Assembly: GCF_001720485.1 (NCBI RefSeq)
Contig: NZ_CP017114.1
Coordinates: 62,001 to 126,000 of the forward strand
Origin: Cobetia marina
GTDB taxonomy: Bacteria > Pseudomonadota > Gammaproteobacteria > Pseudomonadales > Halomonadaceae
Length of the DNA stretch: 64,000 nucleotides
Direction of reading: 5' to 3'
This document shows, piece by piece, positions 30,055 to 38,463 of the stretch. Below the pieces are notes generated by a model. That model did not search any database. It was given only the letters and a program-made list of their open reading frames with translations, and was not told the DNA's origin. Numbering within the stretch: the stretch's first letter is position 1; each line of letters starts with the position of its first letter. The position numbers were made by a program, and so were the translations under genes.

Positions 30055-30795
30055 TCAGAGGGCGGCCAGCCCCCGGGCAAAGACGCCGCTGAGCGGCTTG
30101 GCCTCGCCGCCCGGTGCCGCGCGGGTGACGGCGGGCTGGCGCATCAATGTCAGCAGCAGATCCCGTCCCGCCAGTAGCGGGTCGACCACCGGCAGACCGA
30201 TATCCCGAGCGATGGCGTCGCGCAGCGGCCCCATCGCGGCGCAGCCCAGCACGATGCTGCCGGCACCGCTCGCCCTGGCCTGCTCACAGCTCTCAAGCAG
30301 CGCCTGCGGGGGAGTGCGTGCCTCGGACAGCGCCAGTACCGGGACGTCACAGGCCAGCAGCGCCTTGCACAGCGGACGCATCGCATAGCGCTCCAGCAGC
30401 TGCTCGGACATCGGCAGCGTGCTGGTCATGCTGGTGACGATGGCAAAGGAGGGAGCCGCCAGCGTGGCCATGTGCATGGCGGCCTGGGCGATGCCGATCA
30501 CCGGCACGGGGCTCAGTTCGCGGGCGGCCTCAAGGCCGGGGTCACCGAAGCAGGCCAGCAGATAGCCATCGGCGGGGGGCGTGTCCAGCAGGCCTTCTCT
30601 GTCCCGGGTGATCAGACTCAGCAGCGCGACCACCGCCATGGCTTCCTCGACGGCCGTCTCGATGCTGGGGGCGCCATGCTCGGCGGTCAGTACCTCGAGT
30701 CGGACGTCGTCCGCGAGCTGTCGTTGCAGCGAGTGCGCCATCTGCTGGCTCATCGCCTGGCTGGTGTTGGGATTGATGACCTTGAGACGCAACAT
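30055..30795 (-). CDS. Asp/Glu/hydantoin racemase family protein
   Basis: The 246 residues match the hydantoin/allantoin racemase branch: VINPNTSQAMS at the start, and the two catalytic cysteines Cys82 in ACFGDPGL and Cys184 in VLGCAAMGP. These enzymes invert the configuration of 5-substituted hydantoins or allantoin by two-base chemistry. The gene diverges from an NCS1 permease gene across 393 bases, the usual pairing in hydantoin or allantoin salvage. No hydantoinase, allantoinase or carbamoylase gene is next to it, so the exact substrate is open. Confidence 0.82.
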   Translation of the reverse strand: MLRLKVINPNTSQAMSQQMAHSLQRQLADDVRLEVLTAEHGAPSIETAVEEAMAVVALLSLITRDREGLLDTPPADGYLLACFGDPGLEAARELSPVPVIGIAQAAMHMATLAAPSFAIVTSMTSTLPMSEQLLERYAMRPLCKALLACDVPVLALSEARTPPQALLESCEQARASGAGSIVLGCAAMGPLRDAIARDIGLPVVDPLLAGRDLLLTLMRQPAVTRAAPGGEAKPLSGVFARGLAAL

Positions 30796-31188
30796 GGCGC
30801 GTGTCTCCTGTGATGAGGTTCGGCTGGCGGGAATGGGTGAGACGTTCGAGCAGGGTGGTCAATATGTGAGCAGCATTCGTGCCAGACGGGCAATCACCGC
30901 TTCAGCAACGTTCGTTTCATCGTTGGTGCGCTCTGGTGGTGCATATGGCGAATGCAGGGGGAGTCGATGGTGCTTGAGGGGGCAGCGATTTCGGCTTGAG
31001 AGGCACTACTGGCAGGAGGTGCAGGCAGAACGGGGGCCGGGGGAAACGCTGGGAGATTGAAAAGCCGCAACATGTGTTTCATTGGCATGCTTGTTGATAG
31101 AGGGATAGGCATGGCGAGGCGTGATGCCTCGTGACCGGCCCACGGACGGAACGTCCACTCGGGCACCAAGCCCCCTCTGGAGACAACA
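30796..31188. promoter_or_regulatory. divergent region between racemase and NCS1 permease genes
   Basis: No gene is supported in these 393 bases. A tight inverted repeat CGAGGC-N5-GCCTCG at 31115-31131 lies 58 bases before the permease start and could be an operator. No clear sigma-70 or sigma-54 promoter was recognised. Confidence 0.4.
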
Positions 31189-32664
31189 ATGACACCCCAG
31201 ACTCCCCCTGACCTGAGCAACGCCAGCAAGCGGCTCATCAACGACGACCTCGCGCCCTGCGAGCAGAACTGGAACTGGTACAACATCTTCTCGTTCTGGA
31301 TGTCCGACGTGCACAGTGTCGGTGGCTATGTCTTCGCCGCCAGTCTGTTCACCCTGGGCCTGGCCAGCTGGCAGATTCTGGTCTCGATGCTGGTGGGGAT
31401 TCTGGTGGTGCAGGTGTTCGCCAATCTGATCTCGCGGCCCAGCCAGCAGACGGGGGTACCGTTTCCGGTGGTCTGCCGCCAGTCCTTCGGCATCTATGGC
31501 GCCAATATCCCGGCGATCATCCGCGGGCTGATCGCGGTGGTGTGGTACGGCATCCAGACGTATCTGGCGGCACATGCCTTGATGCTGGTGCTGCTGCGTT
31601 ACGTGCCGTCGCTGGAGGGGCTGACCGAGGTCCAGTACCTCGGCCTCTCGCAGCTTGGCTGGTACTGCTTCCTGTTCATGTGGGTGCTGCAGGCGCTGGT
31701 GTTCTGGTGGGGCATGAACGCGGTGCGCCGTTTCATCGATTTCGCCGGACCGGCGGTCTATGTGGTGATGTTCGCGCTGGCGGGCTGGATTGTCTGGCAG
31801 GCCGGCTGGGACAACATCAGCTTCACGCTGGGCAGCAAGACACTCTCCGGCAGTGATGCCCTGTGGCAGATGGTGATCGCCGCGGCCCTGGTGGCGGGCT
31901 ACTTCGCGGGTCCGACGCTCAACTTCGGTGACTTCTCGCGTTACTGCGCCACGCCTGGTGACGTGAAGCGTGGCAACTTCTGGGGCCTGCCGGTCAACTT
32001 CCTGCTGTTTGCCGTCATCACCGTGGTAGTGGTGTCCGGCACCCAGCCCATCTTCGGCGAGATGCTGCATGACCCGATGGAGACTGTCGCGCGCATCGAC
32101 AACGGTGTCGCGGCGGCGCTGGGCATCCTGACCCTGGTGCTGGCGACCATCGGCATCAACATCGTGGCCAACTTCGTGTCACCGGCGTTCGATTTCTCCA
32201 ATGTGGCGCCGTCGCGCATCAGCTGGCGGATGGGCGGCATGCTCGCCGCCGTCGGCTCCATCTTCATCACGCCGTGGAATCTGTTCAACAATCCGGAAAT
32301 CATCCAGTACACCGTGGGCATTCTCGCCGCAGCCATCGGCCCGGTGTATGGCGTGATCCTGTTCGATCACTACTTGATCCACAAGGGCGGCATCAACACC
32401 CGGGCACTGTTCACCGACAGCGCGCAGGGGGAGTATTTCTTCGAGAAGGGCGTCAATGTCGCGGCGGTCAAGGCGTTGCTGGCCTCCTCGGCGGTGACGC
32501 TGGTGATCAGCTTCCTGCCGCTGGGTGACATCACCCACTTCACGCTGTTCATCGGCGGCCTGATGGCGGCAGGGCTGTATGGCATCTTCTCGGGATATTG
32601 GCTGGGAGATGCCGCCTCCGCGCGCATCTATGTGCCTGCTGGCTCACGCGGCAAGGTCGTCTGA
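31189..32664 (+). CDS. NCS1-family permease (allantoin/hydantoin/nucleobase)
   Basis: This 491-residue inner-membrane protein has about twelve hydrophobic segments. NCS1 markers are the N-terminal NDDLAPCEQNWNWYNIFSFWMSDVHSVGGY, the substrate-site region IRGLIAVVWYGIQTYLA, and PTLNFGDFSRY. The family imports allantoin, hydantoins, uracil, cytosine and related compounds with Na+ or H+. Pairing with the divergent racemase gene favours allantoin or a hydantoin. The start lies 191 bases into the spacer after a GGAG ribosome site. Confidence 0.88.
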   Translation: MTPQTPPDLSNASKRLINDDLAPCEQNWNWYNIFSFWMSDVHSVGGYVFAASLFTLGLASWQILVSMLVGILVVQVFANLISRPSQQTGVPFPVVCRQSFGIYGANIPAIIRGLIAVVWYGIQTYLAAHALMLVLLRYVPSLEGLTEVQYLGLSQLGWYCFLFMWVLQALVFWWGMNAVRRFIDFAGPAVYVVMFALAGWIVWQAGWDNISFTLGSKTLSGSDALWQMVIAAALVAGYFAGPTLNFGDFSRYCATPGDVKRGNFWGLPVNFLLFAVITVVVVSGTQPIFGEMLHDPMETVARIDNGVAAALGILTLVLATIGINIVANFVSPAFDFSNVAPSRISWRMGGMLAAVGSIFITPWNLFNNPEIIQYTVGILAAAIGPVYGVILFDHYLIHKGGINTRALFTDSAQGEYFFEKGVNVAAVKALLASSAVTLVISFLPLGDITHFTLFIGGLMAAGLYGIFSGYWLGDAASARIYVPAGSRGKVV

Positions 32665-32697
32665 TCGCAGGCGAAAGGCGCGAGTCACGTCGAGACG

Positions 32698-32733
32698 CTC
32701 AGGGCCCGTACCTTCCCGGTATCGGGCCCTGAG
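32698..32733 (+). terminator. hairpin after the NCS1 permease gene
   Basis: CTCAGGGCCCG pairs with CGGGCCCTGAG, and the inner TACC/GGTA extends the stem. There is no T run, so termination is likely but not assured. Confidence 0.55.
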
Positions 32734-32853
32734 TGCATCTCGTCGCCAGGACACGTGGCAGTAGCGTTGGCGGGACGCGAGCCGTCGGGATAGGGGGAGG
32801 CTGGCGGCAGGTGTAGCATGAGGCCATGCCCCAGCTTTCCGAGAGGACGTGCC

Positions 32854-34023
32854 GTGTCGTTCCATGATCACCTCATGCCATGCAGTGAGATGGAGGATGA
32901 GGAGTCTCGCCATTATCGGGCGCGACTCAATCATACCTTCGTGCTGTTCGCGATGGCGGGTCTGGCGTGCTTTCTGCTGTTCGATTACTTCCAGGTCCCT
33001 GACGCCTGGCCGACCCTGTGGCTCGGGCGCTTTCTGCTTCTCGGTGTCTGTGTGCTGTGTGTGACGCTACTGCGTCGCCAGCCACGTCGACCCGACGATA
33101 TCGCATTGCTCGGCGCCGTCTGCGCCAATCTGTATTTCTGCTTCGGCGCGACGATGATCCAGGATGCCATCACGCTATCGCTGTGGAACCTGAGCTTCTC
33201 GACCTCCATGCTGATCGCCATGCCGGCCTGGCTGGTGTGGGGCTGGCGGTACCAGCTGGTCAGCAGTCTGCCGTTGATACTGGGCTATCTGCCGCTCTTT
33301 CTATGGCTGAGCCCGCTCTCGCTCAAGGACCTTGCCGGCGCGGGAGGTGCCTACATGATCGCGACGATGATCATGGCGCCGGCGCTGGCGCACGCTCGCA
33401 GCTCCACCTTCCTGCGTACCGTCAAGCTGCGCCGGGCACTGGAGGTGCGCAACGCCGAGCTCAGCCACATGAATCAGCAGCTGCTCACGCAGCAGCATGA
33501 GCTGGAATACCGTGCCAACCATGACCTGCTGACCAGCCTGCCCAACCGCCGCTGTGGTCTCGAGTTTCTCGACAGGACGTTGGCCGCCAGCCTGCGAGAA
33601 CGCCGGTGTCTATCCATCCTGTTCGTGGATGTCGATCGCTTGAAGTACGTCAACGACACCTTTGGCCATCCCCAGGGGGACCGGCTGATCCAGTTGGTCG
33701 CCGCAGGCGCGGCACAGGCCGCGGGAGAGGAAGGGATGGCCTGCCGTCTGGGCGGAGACGAGTTTCTGGTCGTGCTGCCCGGGGCCTGCGATATGGCCAG
33801 TCAGCAGGCGGCGAATCAGCTGATGCATCACCTGGAGGCGCAACGTCTCGAGGAGCAGATCGCCTTTCCGGTCGAGGTGAGCATCGGGCGGGTCACGCAT
33901 GACTCGGTACTGCAGGGCGAGATCAGCGTGCAGGATCTCATCCACATCGCGGATGATCGCATGTACCGCCAGAAGCGCGCCGGCCGGCATGCGGTGGTAA
34001 AGGGGAGCAATCAGCAGGCGTGA
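32854..34023 (+). CDS. membrane-bound diguanylate cyclase (GGDEF)
   Basis: The 389 residues comprise an N-terminal membrane region of about five to six helices (residues 25-190), a short coiled coil (AELSHMNQQLLTQQHELEYRANHD), and a GGDEF domain. The domain opens HDLLTSLPNRR and has the intact active site RLGGDEF. The RxxD inhibitory-site motif expected five residues before GGDEF is absent, so product inhibition at that site is not expected. The enzyme would make cyclic di-GMP from two GTP. I chose GTG 32854, with GAGAGGA six bases upstream; ATG 32818 and internal ATGs are alternatives. Confidence 0.88.
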   Translation: MSFHDHLMPCSEMEDEESRHYRARLNHTFVLFAMAGLACFLLFDYFQVPDAWPTLWLGRFLLLGVCVLCVTLLRRQPRRPDDIALLGAVCANLYFCFGATMIQDAITLSLWNLSFSTSMLIAMPAWLVWGWRYQLVSSLPLILGYLPLFLWLSPLSLKDLAGAGGAYMIATMIMAPALAHARSSTFLRTVKLRRALEVRNAELSHMNQQLLTQQHELEYRANHDLLTSLPNRRCGLEFLDRTLAASLRERRCLSILFVDVDRLKYVNDTFGHPQGDRLIQLVAAGAAQAAGEEGMACRLGGDEFLVVLPGACDMASQQAANQLMHHLEAQRLEEQIAFPVEVSIGRVTHDSVLQGEISVQDLIHIADDRMYRQKRAGRHAVVKGSNQQA

Positions 34024-34162
34024 GCGGCGGATTGTCATCGCCCGGTCATGGTCCTGTTATGGAGGCGTCATCGCACGCGGTCACTCTGGTCCGGCAATCC
34101 GGGGCGTAGCCATGTCTGTCTGCGCTCGCCGATCCCGAGGTGATTGATCAGAGGTAACTGAC

Positions 34163-35056
34163 ATGCCCGTGCCGCACTTCGCTCCCCCGTCTTCTCCGGC
34201 GTCTTCTGCAGAGGCGGCGCCACGGCATGCGTCACTCGGCCAGGTGCGGACATTGTTCATCTCGGACGTGCATCTGGGCACGCCGGACTGTCAGGCGGCG
34301 CTGCTCGCGAAACTGCTGCGGCGCGTGCGCCCTGAGCGTCTGTATCTGGTCGGCGATATCGTGGATCTGCTGGCGATGCGCAAGCGTGCGGTGCTCGACA
34401 AGGACCAGCAGGCGCTGGTGGCGCGGGTACTGCGCCTGGCACGCAGTGGCTGCGAGGTCATCTACATTCCCGGCAATCACGATGCCGCCTTCCGTCGTCT
34501 GTGCGGTCTGAAGCTACACAACGTCAGCATCGAGCGGCGCGCGATTCATACCACGGGCAGTGGACGTCGCCTGCTGGTCTCCCACGGCGATGAATTCGAT
34601 ACCCATGTGCGCATCGCGCCGTGGCTGCTCACGCTGGGGGATGGCATGCACGGCTTCATCCTGTCGCTCAATCGCTGGTGCAACCGCGCGCGTGGCATGT
34701 TCGGTCTGCCTTACTGGTCGCTGGCCAGCGCGCTCAAGCGCCGCAGTGGCGTCGCCCAGCGCTATGTGGCCCAGTTCGAGGAGGCGGCCATGCGCCAGGC
34801 ACGTCTCGAAGGCCTGGATGGCTATGTCGGTGGGCATATCCACCAGGCGGGCTTTCGGGTCGAGGATGGCGTGCTCTACTGCAACGACGGCGACTGGGTA
34901 GAGCACTGCACTGCGCTGGCGGAAGATGGCGACGGCGCACTGCATCTGATCGACTGGCAGGGGCAGATCATCGAGACGGCGCCGCGTCATGTGATGCCGC
35001 GTCAGGCCGTGCCACCTGCCACCGAGGCCGTCACCCCCGAGATGGCCGGGGCCTGA
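34163..35056 (+). CDS. UDP-2,3-diacylglucosamine diphosphatase-like metallophosphoesterase
   Basis: This 297-residue protein is a calcineurin-type phosphoesterase. It has the five metal-site blocks SDVHLGTPD, VGDIVDLLAM, PGNHDAAF, VSHGDEFD and GGHIHQAGF. The pattern is that of the LpxH-related group, larger than classic LpxH (about 240 residues), with an additional N-terminal Pro/Ala-rich extension of 25-30 residues. Related proteins are annotated as UDP-2,3-diacylglucosamine diphosphatase, but many genomes also carry a true lpxH, so a different substrate is possible. It converges on the AEC carrier gene with three bases between stops. Confidence 0.78.
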   Translation: MPVPHFAPPSSPASSAEAAPRHASLGQVRTLFISDVHLGTPDCQAALLAKLLRRVRPERLYLVGDIVDLLAMRKRAVLDKDQQALVARVLRLARSGCEVIYIPGNHDAAFRRLCGLKLHNVSIERRAIHTTGSGRRLLVSHGDEFDTHVRIAPWLLTLGDGMHGFILSLNRWCNRARGMFGLPYWSLASALKRRSGVAQRYVAQFEEAAMRQARLEGLDGYVGGHIHQAGFRVEDGVLYCNDGDWVEHCTALAEDGDGALHLIDWQGQIIETAPRHVMPRQAVPPATEAVTPEMAGA

Positions 35057-35059
35057 GCC

Positions 35060-35989
35060 TCACCCCAGCCCGCTGATCGTCAGCATCCATGACAGGTAGA
35101 GTGGGATGATCAGCGGGGCCGCCAGGGTAGTCAGCATCACCGCGATCGCGCCCTTGGCCGGCTGGATGTTCAGCTCGATGGCCAGCACGACCACATTGGC
35201 GGCCATCGGCACCACCCCCAGCAGCAGCAGGACCTGCGCCAGTACCGGGTCGAGTGCGAACAGGCTGCCCAGCAGCATCACGCTGCCCAGACTCAGCAGC
35301 GGCCACATCACGAAACGCAGGGCAGTCGCGGCCAGGATGAAGCGCGGGTCGACCTCGCGCAGGCTGACACCCCCCAGCGTCATGCCGATGATCATCATGC
35401 CCAGCACCGTGTAGCTGTACTTGAAGTAGTCGAGCCCCTCCATGACCGCCCCCGGCACCTGAAGCCCCAGCGTGCCGACCAGCAGTGCGGCCATGAAGGC
35501 GTAGATCAGCGGCAGCCGCGCGATCTTCACCAGACTTTGCTGCATCGAGAACTGCCCGCGCGCACTGACGTAGAAGCCCAGCGTGAACTCATACAGGGTG
35601 ATGCCGAGCAGGCAGAACAGGTACTGGGTCACGCCTTCCGGCGGCAGCAACAGCATCGCGACCGGCAGGCCGAAGTAGCCGGTGTTGCCGGTGCCGGAAG
35701 AGAAGGCGAGCAAGGCGGCCTCCTGCGGCGGGAAGAACTTCGCGGCCAGTGGACGCACCAGCAGACAGATGAGGCTCGACAGCGTGAACAGGCCCAATGT
35801 CAGACCCAGATCGCTCAAGGAGGGCTCGCCCAGCACCAGTCCGCGGAAGAAGGTCAGCGGCGCGATCACGTAGATCAGCAAGGTGGCGATGGGGCGTGGG
35901 TCGATGGCCAGCTTGCGGGCGCACAGTGCGCCGATGGCAACGAAGGTGATCAGCATCCAGAGCGGTTGCTGCAGATCCAGGTGATCCAT
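35060..35989 (-). CDS. AEC family transporter (auxin efflux carrier-like permease)
   Basis: The 309 residues form about ten transmembrane helices in the AEC pattern. There is an N-terminal half with VIAPLTFFRGLVLG and the conserved FSSGTGNTGYFGLPVA, and a C-terminal half ending TLAAPLIIPLYLSWML. Bacterial members transport malonate, malate or other small carboxylates, and many are uncharacterised. AAGGA lies seven bases before ATG 35989; a GTG directly upstream at 35992 is also possible. Confidence 0.85.
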   Translation of the reverse strand: MDHLDLQQPLWMLITFVAIGALCARKLAIDPRPIATLLIYVIAPLTFFRGLVLGEPSLSDLGLTLGLFTLSSLICLLVRPLAAKFFPPQEAALLAFSSGTGNTGYFGLPVAMLLLPPEGVTQYLFCLLGITLYEFTLGFYVSARGQFSMQQSLVKIARLPLIYAFMAALLVGTLGLQVPGAVMEGLDYFKYSYTVLGMMIIGMTLGGVSLREVDPRFILAATALRFVMWPLLSLGSVMLLGSLFALDPVLAQVLLLLGVVPMAANVVVLAIELNIQPAKGAIAVMLTTLAAPLIIPLYLSWMLTISGLG

Positions 35990-36337
35990 CACGGTTCCTT
36001 GTGAAGCGGGGCGGGGGCGTGCGAGCCATCATGCCGTGAGTCATGTGCCGACGTCATCTTGAAAACGGCGCCCGCTCGGGCTGCAGGGAGGGTGTCGCGC
36101 AGCAGGTGAGCCGGGTAAGGCGTTGTGGTTATAAGAAAGCAGGTTCTTATATGAATGATATTGATGTTGAGGCGAAAACCTTTCATTGGCCGTGGATCGA
36201 GGCGCAGGTCATGATGCATGACATGCACCGTGCGCGTGCTTGTGTCATCAGCGCAGCGCCACACGGCAGCACGCACACCGCGACGTGTGCGGCACAAGAA
36301 CATCAATGCCGGACACGACCGACCAGGAGGCCGCCCC
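35990..36337. promoter_or_regulatory. divergent region between AEC carrier gene and metF
   Basis: No gene is supported in these 348 bases. A perfect palindrome lies at 36130-36151. Overlapping its end is TGAATGATATTGA (36152-36164), one base from the MetR consensus TGAA-N5-TTCA. I saw no SAH riboswitch core. Confidence 0.45.
36130..36151 (+). promoter_or_regulatory. 8-6-8 palindrome between AEC gene and metF
   Basis: TATAAGAA and TTCTTATA are perfect inverted arms separated by AGCAGG. The site is about 140 bases from the AEC start and 187 from metF. Size and symmetry suit a dimeric regulator; which gene it controls is unknown. Confidence 0.5.
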
Positions 36338-37189
36338 ATGAGCGCCAGCGAACACCCCTCAGGCATCAGTTTCGAGTTCTTTCCACCGAATACCGAGGTG
36401 GGACGTGAAAAGCTGATGGGTGTCCGTGACCGCCTGGCCGCGCTGGACCCGGCATTCTTCTCGGTCACCTATGGCGCTGGTGGCTCCACGCGTGAGCGCA
36501 CCTTCAATACCGTGCAGTCCGTGCGCAGCAGCGGTATCTGCACGGCGCCGCATCTGTCATGTGTCGGCAGCGACCGTGGTGAGCTGCGCGAGATTCTCGG
36601 CGAGTATCGCGAGCAGGGCATCAAGCGCCTGGTGGCGCTGCGCGGTGATCTGCCGTCCGGGATGGGCGCGCGCAGTGAACTGCGCCATGCCAATGAGCTG
36701 GTGGAGTTCGTGCGTGACGAGACCGGCGATCATTTCGAGATCGCGGTGGCCGCCTACCCGGAGTGTCACCCGCAGGCTGACAACTACCGTATGGATCTGG
36801 AGAACTTCGCACGCAAGATGAATGCCGGGGCCGACATCGCCATCACCCAGTACTTCTTCAATGCCGATGCCTACTTCCACTTCGTGGAGCGAGCACGTGA
36901 TCTGGGCATCCAGCAGCCGATCATCCCGGGCATCATGCCGATCACCAATTACACCAAGCTGGCGCGTTTCTCCGACTCCTGCGGTGCCGAGATTCCGCGC
37001 TGGATTCGCAGGCAGCTCGAGAGCTACGCCGATGACAGCGAGAGCCTCCAGGCCTTCGGTACCGAGGTGATCTCGCGGATGAGTCAGCGTCTGCTGGATG
37101 GCGGCGCGCCGGGTCTGCATTTCTATACCCTCAACCAGGCCGGGCCGTGTCTCAAGGTGCTGGAAAACCTGGGGATCTCTTCTCGCTGA
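36338..37189 (+). CDS. metF: 5,10-methylenetetrahydrofolate reductase
   Basis: This 283-residue FAD enzyme reduces methylenetetrahydrofolate to methyltetrahydrofolate for methionine synthesis. It shows ISFEFFPPNTEVG at the start, FFSVTYGAGGSTRERT, LVALRGDLPSG, AAYPECHPQA and DIAITQYFFNADAYF, and ends LHFYTLN. AGGAGG lies eight bases before the ATG; the open frame from 36218 is not used. Length matches E. coli MetF (about 296). It is monocistronic here. Confidence 0.96.
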   Translation: MSASEHPSGISFEFFPPNTEVGREKLMGVRDRLAALDPAFFSVTYGAGGSTRERTFNTVQSVRSSGICTAPHLSCVGSDRGELREILGEYREQGIKRLVALRGDLPSGMGARSELRHANELVEFVRDETGDHFEIAVAAYPECHPQADNYRMDLENFARKMNAGADIAITQYFFNADAYFHFVERARDLGIQQPIIPGIMPITNYTKLARFSDSCGAEIPRWIRRQLESYADDSESLQAFGTEVISRMSQRLLDGGAPGLHFYTLNQAGPCLKVLENLGISSR

Positions 37190-37348
37190 GGTGTGCTCGC
37201 CCGGCGTGCGCGGCAAGTCATTGGCAGAATTGCATTGAATGTGACGTCTCTCGCCCTGAGGTCTGAGGGGTAGCCGCTTGCGACAGCGGCCCGCAAGCCA
37301 CTCAAGGCGTCGGCAGTGAAGCCGGCCTCAGTGAAGGAGAGATTGGTC

Positions 37349-37918
37349 ATGAATCACGAGACACAGCACACGGCATCCTTTGCGTCATCTACCAGAAAGC
37401 CCTTCAAGAGCGCCGCTGCGGTGGCGCTCGGTGCCTGGTTGTTCGGCGGTGTCGCCCAGGCGGCCACCGAGGTGGAAATGCATCGTGTCAGCAGTGACGG
37501 GGTCGGCGAGACCGTCGGTAGCATCATGGCCGAGGACACTGCTGATGGTCTGCTGCTGACGCCGAAGATCGAAGGACTCGAAAGCGGCATCCATGGCTTC
37601 CACCTGCATGCCAATGCCAGCTGCGAACCCGCCGAGAAGGACGGTGAGGCCGTGGCCGGTGCCGCGGCAGGTGGCCACTTCGACCCAGAGGAGACCGGCA
37701 CCCACCAGGGCCCGTATGGCGATGGCCACCTGGGCGATCTTCCGGCGCTGAGCGTCGATGCCGATGGCAAGATCTCGCTGCCGGTGTTGGCTCCGCGCCT
37801 CAAGGAGAGCGATCTCGGCGGTCATGCGTTGATGATCCACTCCGGCGGTGACAACTACACCGATACGCCCAAGCTGGGTGGTGGCGGCTCGCGCGTTGCC
37901 TGCGGCGTGGTCAAATGA
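37349..37918 (+). CDS. sodC: periplasmic Cu/Zn superoxide dismutase
   Basis: The 189 residues begin with a signal peptide (SAAAVALGAWLFGGVAQA-AT). The SOD core has the copper ligands in GIHGFHLHANASC and HQGPYGDGHLGDLPAL, the zinc-loop GGHFDPEETGTH, and the C-terminal GGHALMIHSGGDNY..GGGGSRVACGVV, which gives the disulfide and the active-site arginine. It dismutates superoxide in the periplasm. AAGGAGA precedes the ATG at 37349. A terminator shared with the convergent yheV-like gene follows. Confidence 0.95.
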   Translation: MNHETQHTASFASSTRKPFKSAAAVALGAWLFGGVAQAATEVEMHRVSSDGVGETVGSIMAEDTADGLLLTPKIEGLESGIHGFHLHANASCEPAEKDGEAVAGAAAGGHFDPEETGTHQGPYGDGHLGDLPALSVDADGKISLPVLAPRLKESDLGGHALMIHSGGDNYTDTPKLGGGGSRVACGVVK

Positions 37919-37962
37919 AAGCCGTGGGCCAGTCGAGCTGACAGTCCGTCGAGCTGATACGC

Positions 37963-37990
37963 AAAAGCCCCGCCATCTGGCGGGGCTTTT
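37963..37990. terminator. bidirectional terminator between sodC and yheV
   Basis: AAAAGCCCCGCC pairs with GGCGGGGCTTTT around ATCT, with a U tract on both strands. Confidence 0.92.
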
Positions 37991-38039
37991 TCATGCAGCA
38001 AGCATGGATGCCACGGGGGGCTCGCGATATCACATGCGG

Positions 38040-38291
38040 TCAATGCAGCTTGCCGGGGTCCAGGATACGCACCGGCTGGACCTCATCACTCGCGGGCTCG
38101 TCGCGTGGCGCGTTCACGCGCGTGGACAGCTCCTCGAGGGTGGGCGGTTCCTCGATGGCCTGTTGCTCGAAGAAGTCACAGGACACGCAGTCACGGTAGC
38201 GTGTCTCGTTCTGCTCCCAGGTGCGCAGGCGGTCCATTGCTCCGCAGCGTGGGCAGACGGCACCCGCGATGAAGCGCTTGATGGTAGACAT
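38040..38291 (-). CDS. yheV: YheV-family zinc-ribbon protein
   Basis: The 83 residues contain a four-cysteine zinc ribbon: RFIAGAVCPRCGAMDRL and RDCVSCDF. The opening RFIAGAVCP matches E. coli YheV. The function is unknown. It lies 172 bases downstream of prlC on the same strand, a pairing found in other gammaproteobacteria, and may be co-transcribed with it. Confidence 0.85.
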   Translation of the reverse strand: MSTIKRFIAGAVCPRCGAMDRLRTWEQNETRYRDCVSCDFFEQQAIEEPPTLEELSTRVNAPRDEPASDEVQPVRILDPGKLH

Positions 38292-38463
38292 GGTGCCTCC
38301 AGTCAGGATCTGGTTGTGTCAGGCCGCTCGGCATCGGGCAATGCGAGCGTCAGGCGGACGATGCGCCATATGATACGCCCCCGACCGGCAAAGGTCAGGG
38401 GCGCAGGGACAGCGGTGTGTGATCAGGCTTGCGCCATCATCAAGATCGGCGTCTGGGCGAGGC

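Noticed and set aside
31081..31100. Sigma-54 promoter before the NCS1 permease gene
   Set aside because: TGGCATGCTTGTTGAT has the -24 element but lacks the essential GC at -12.
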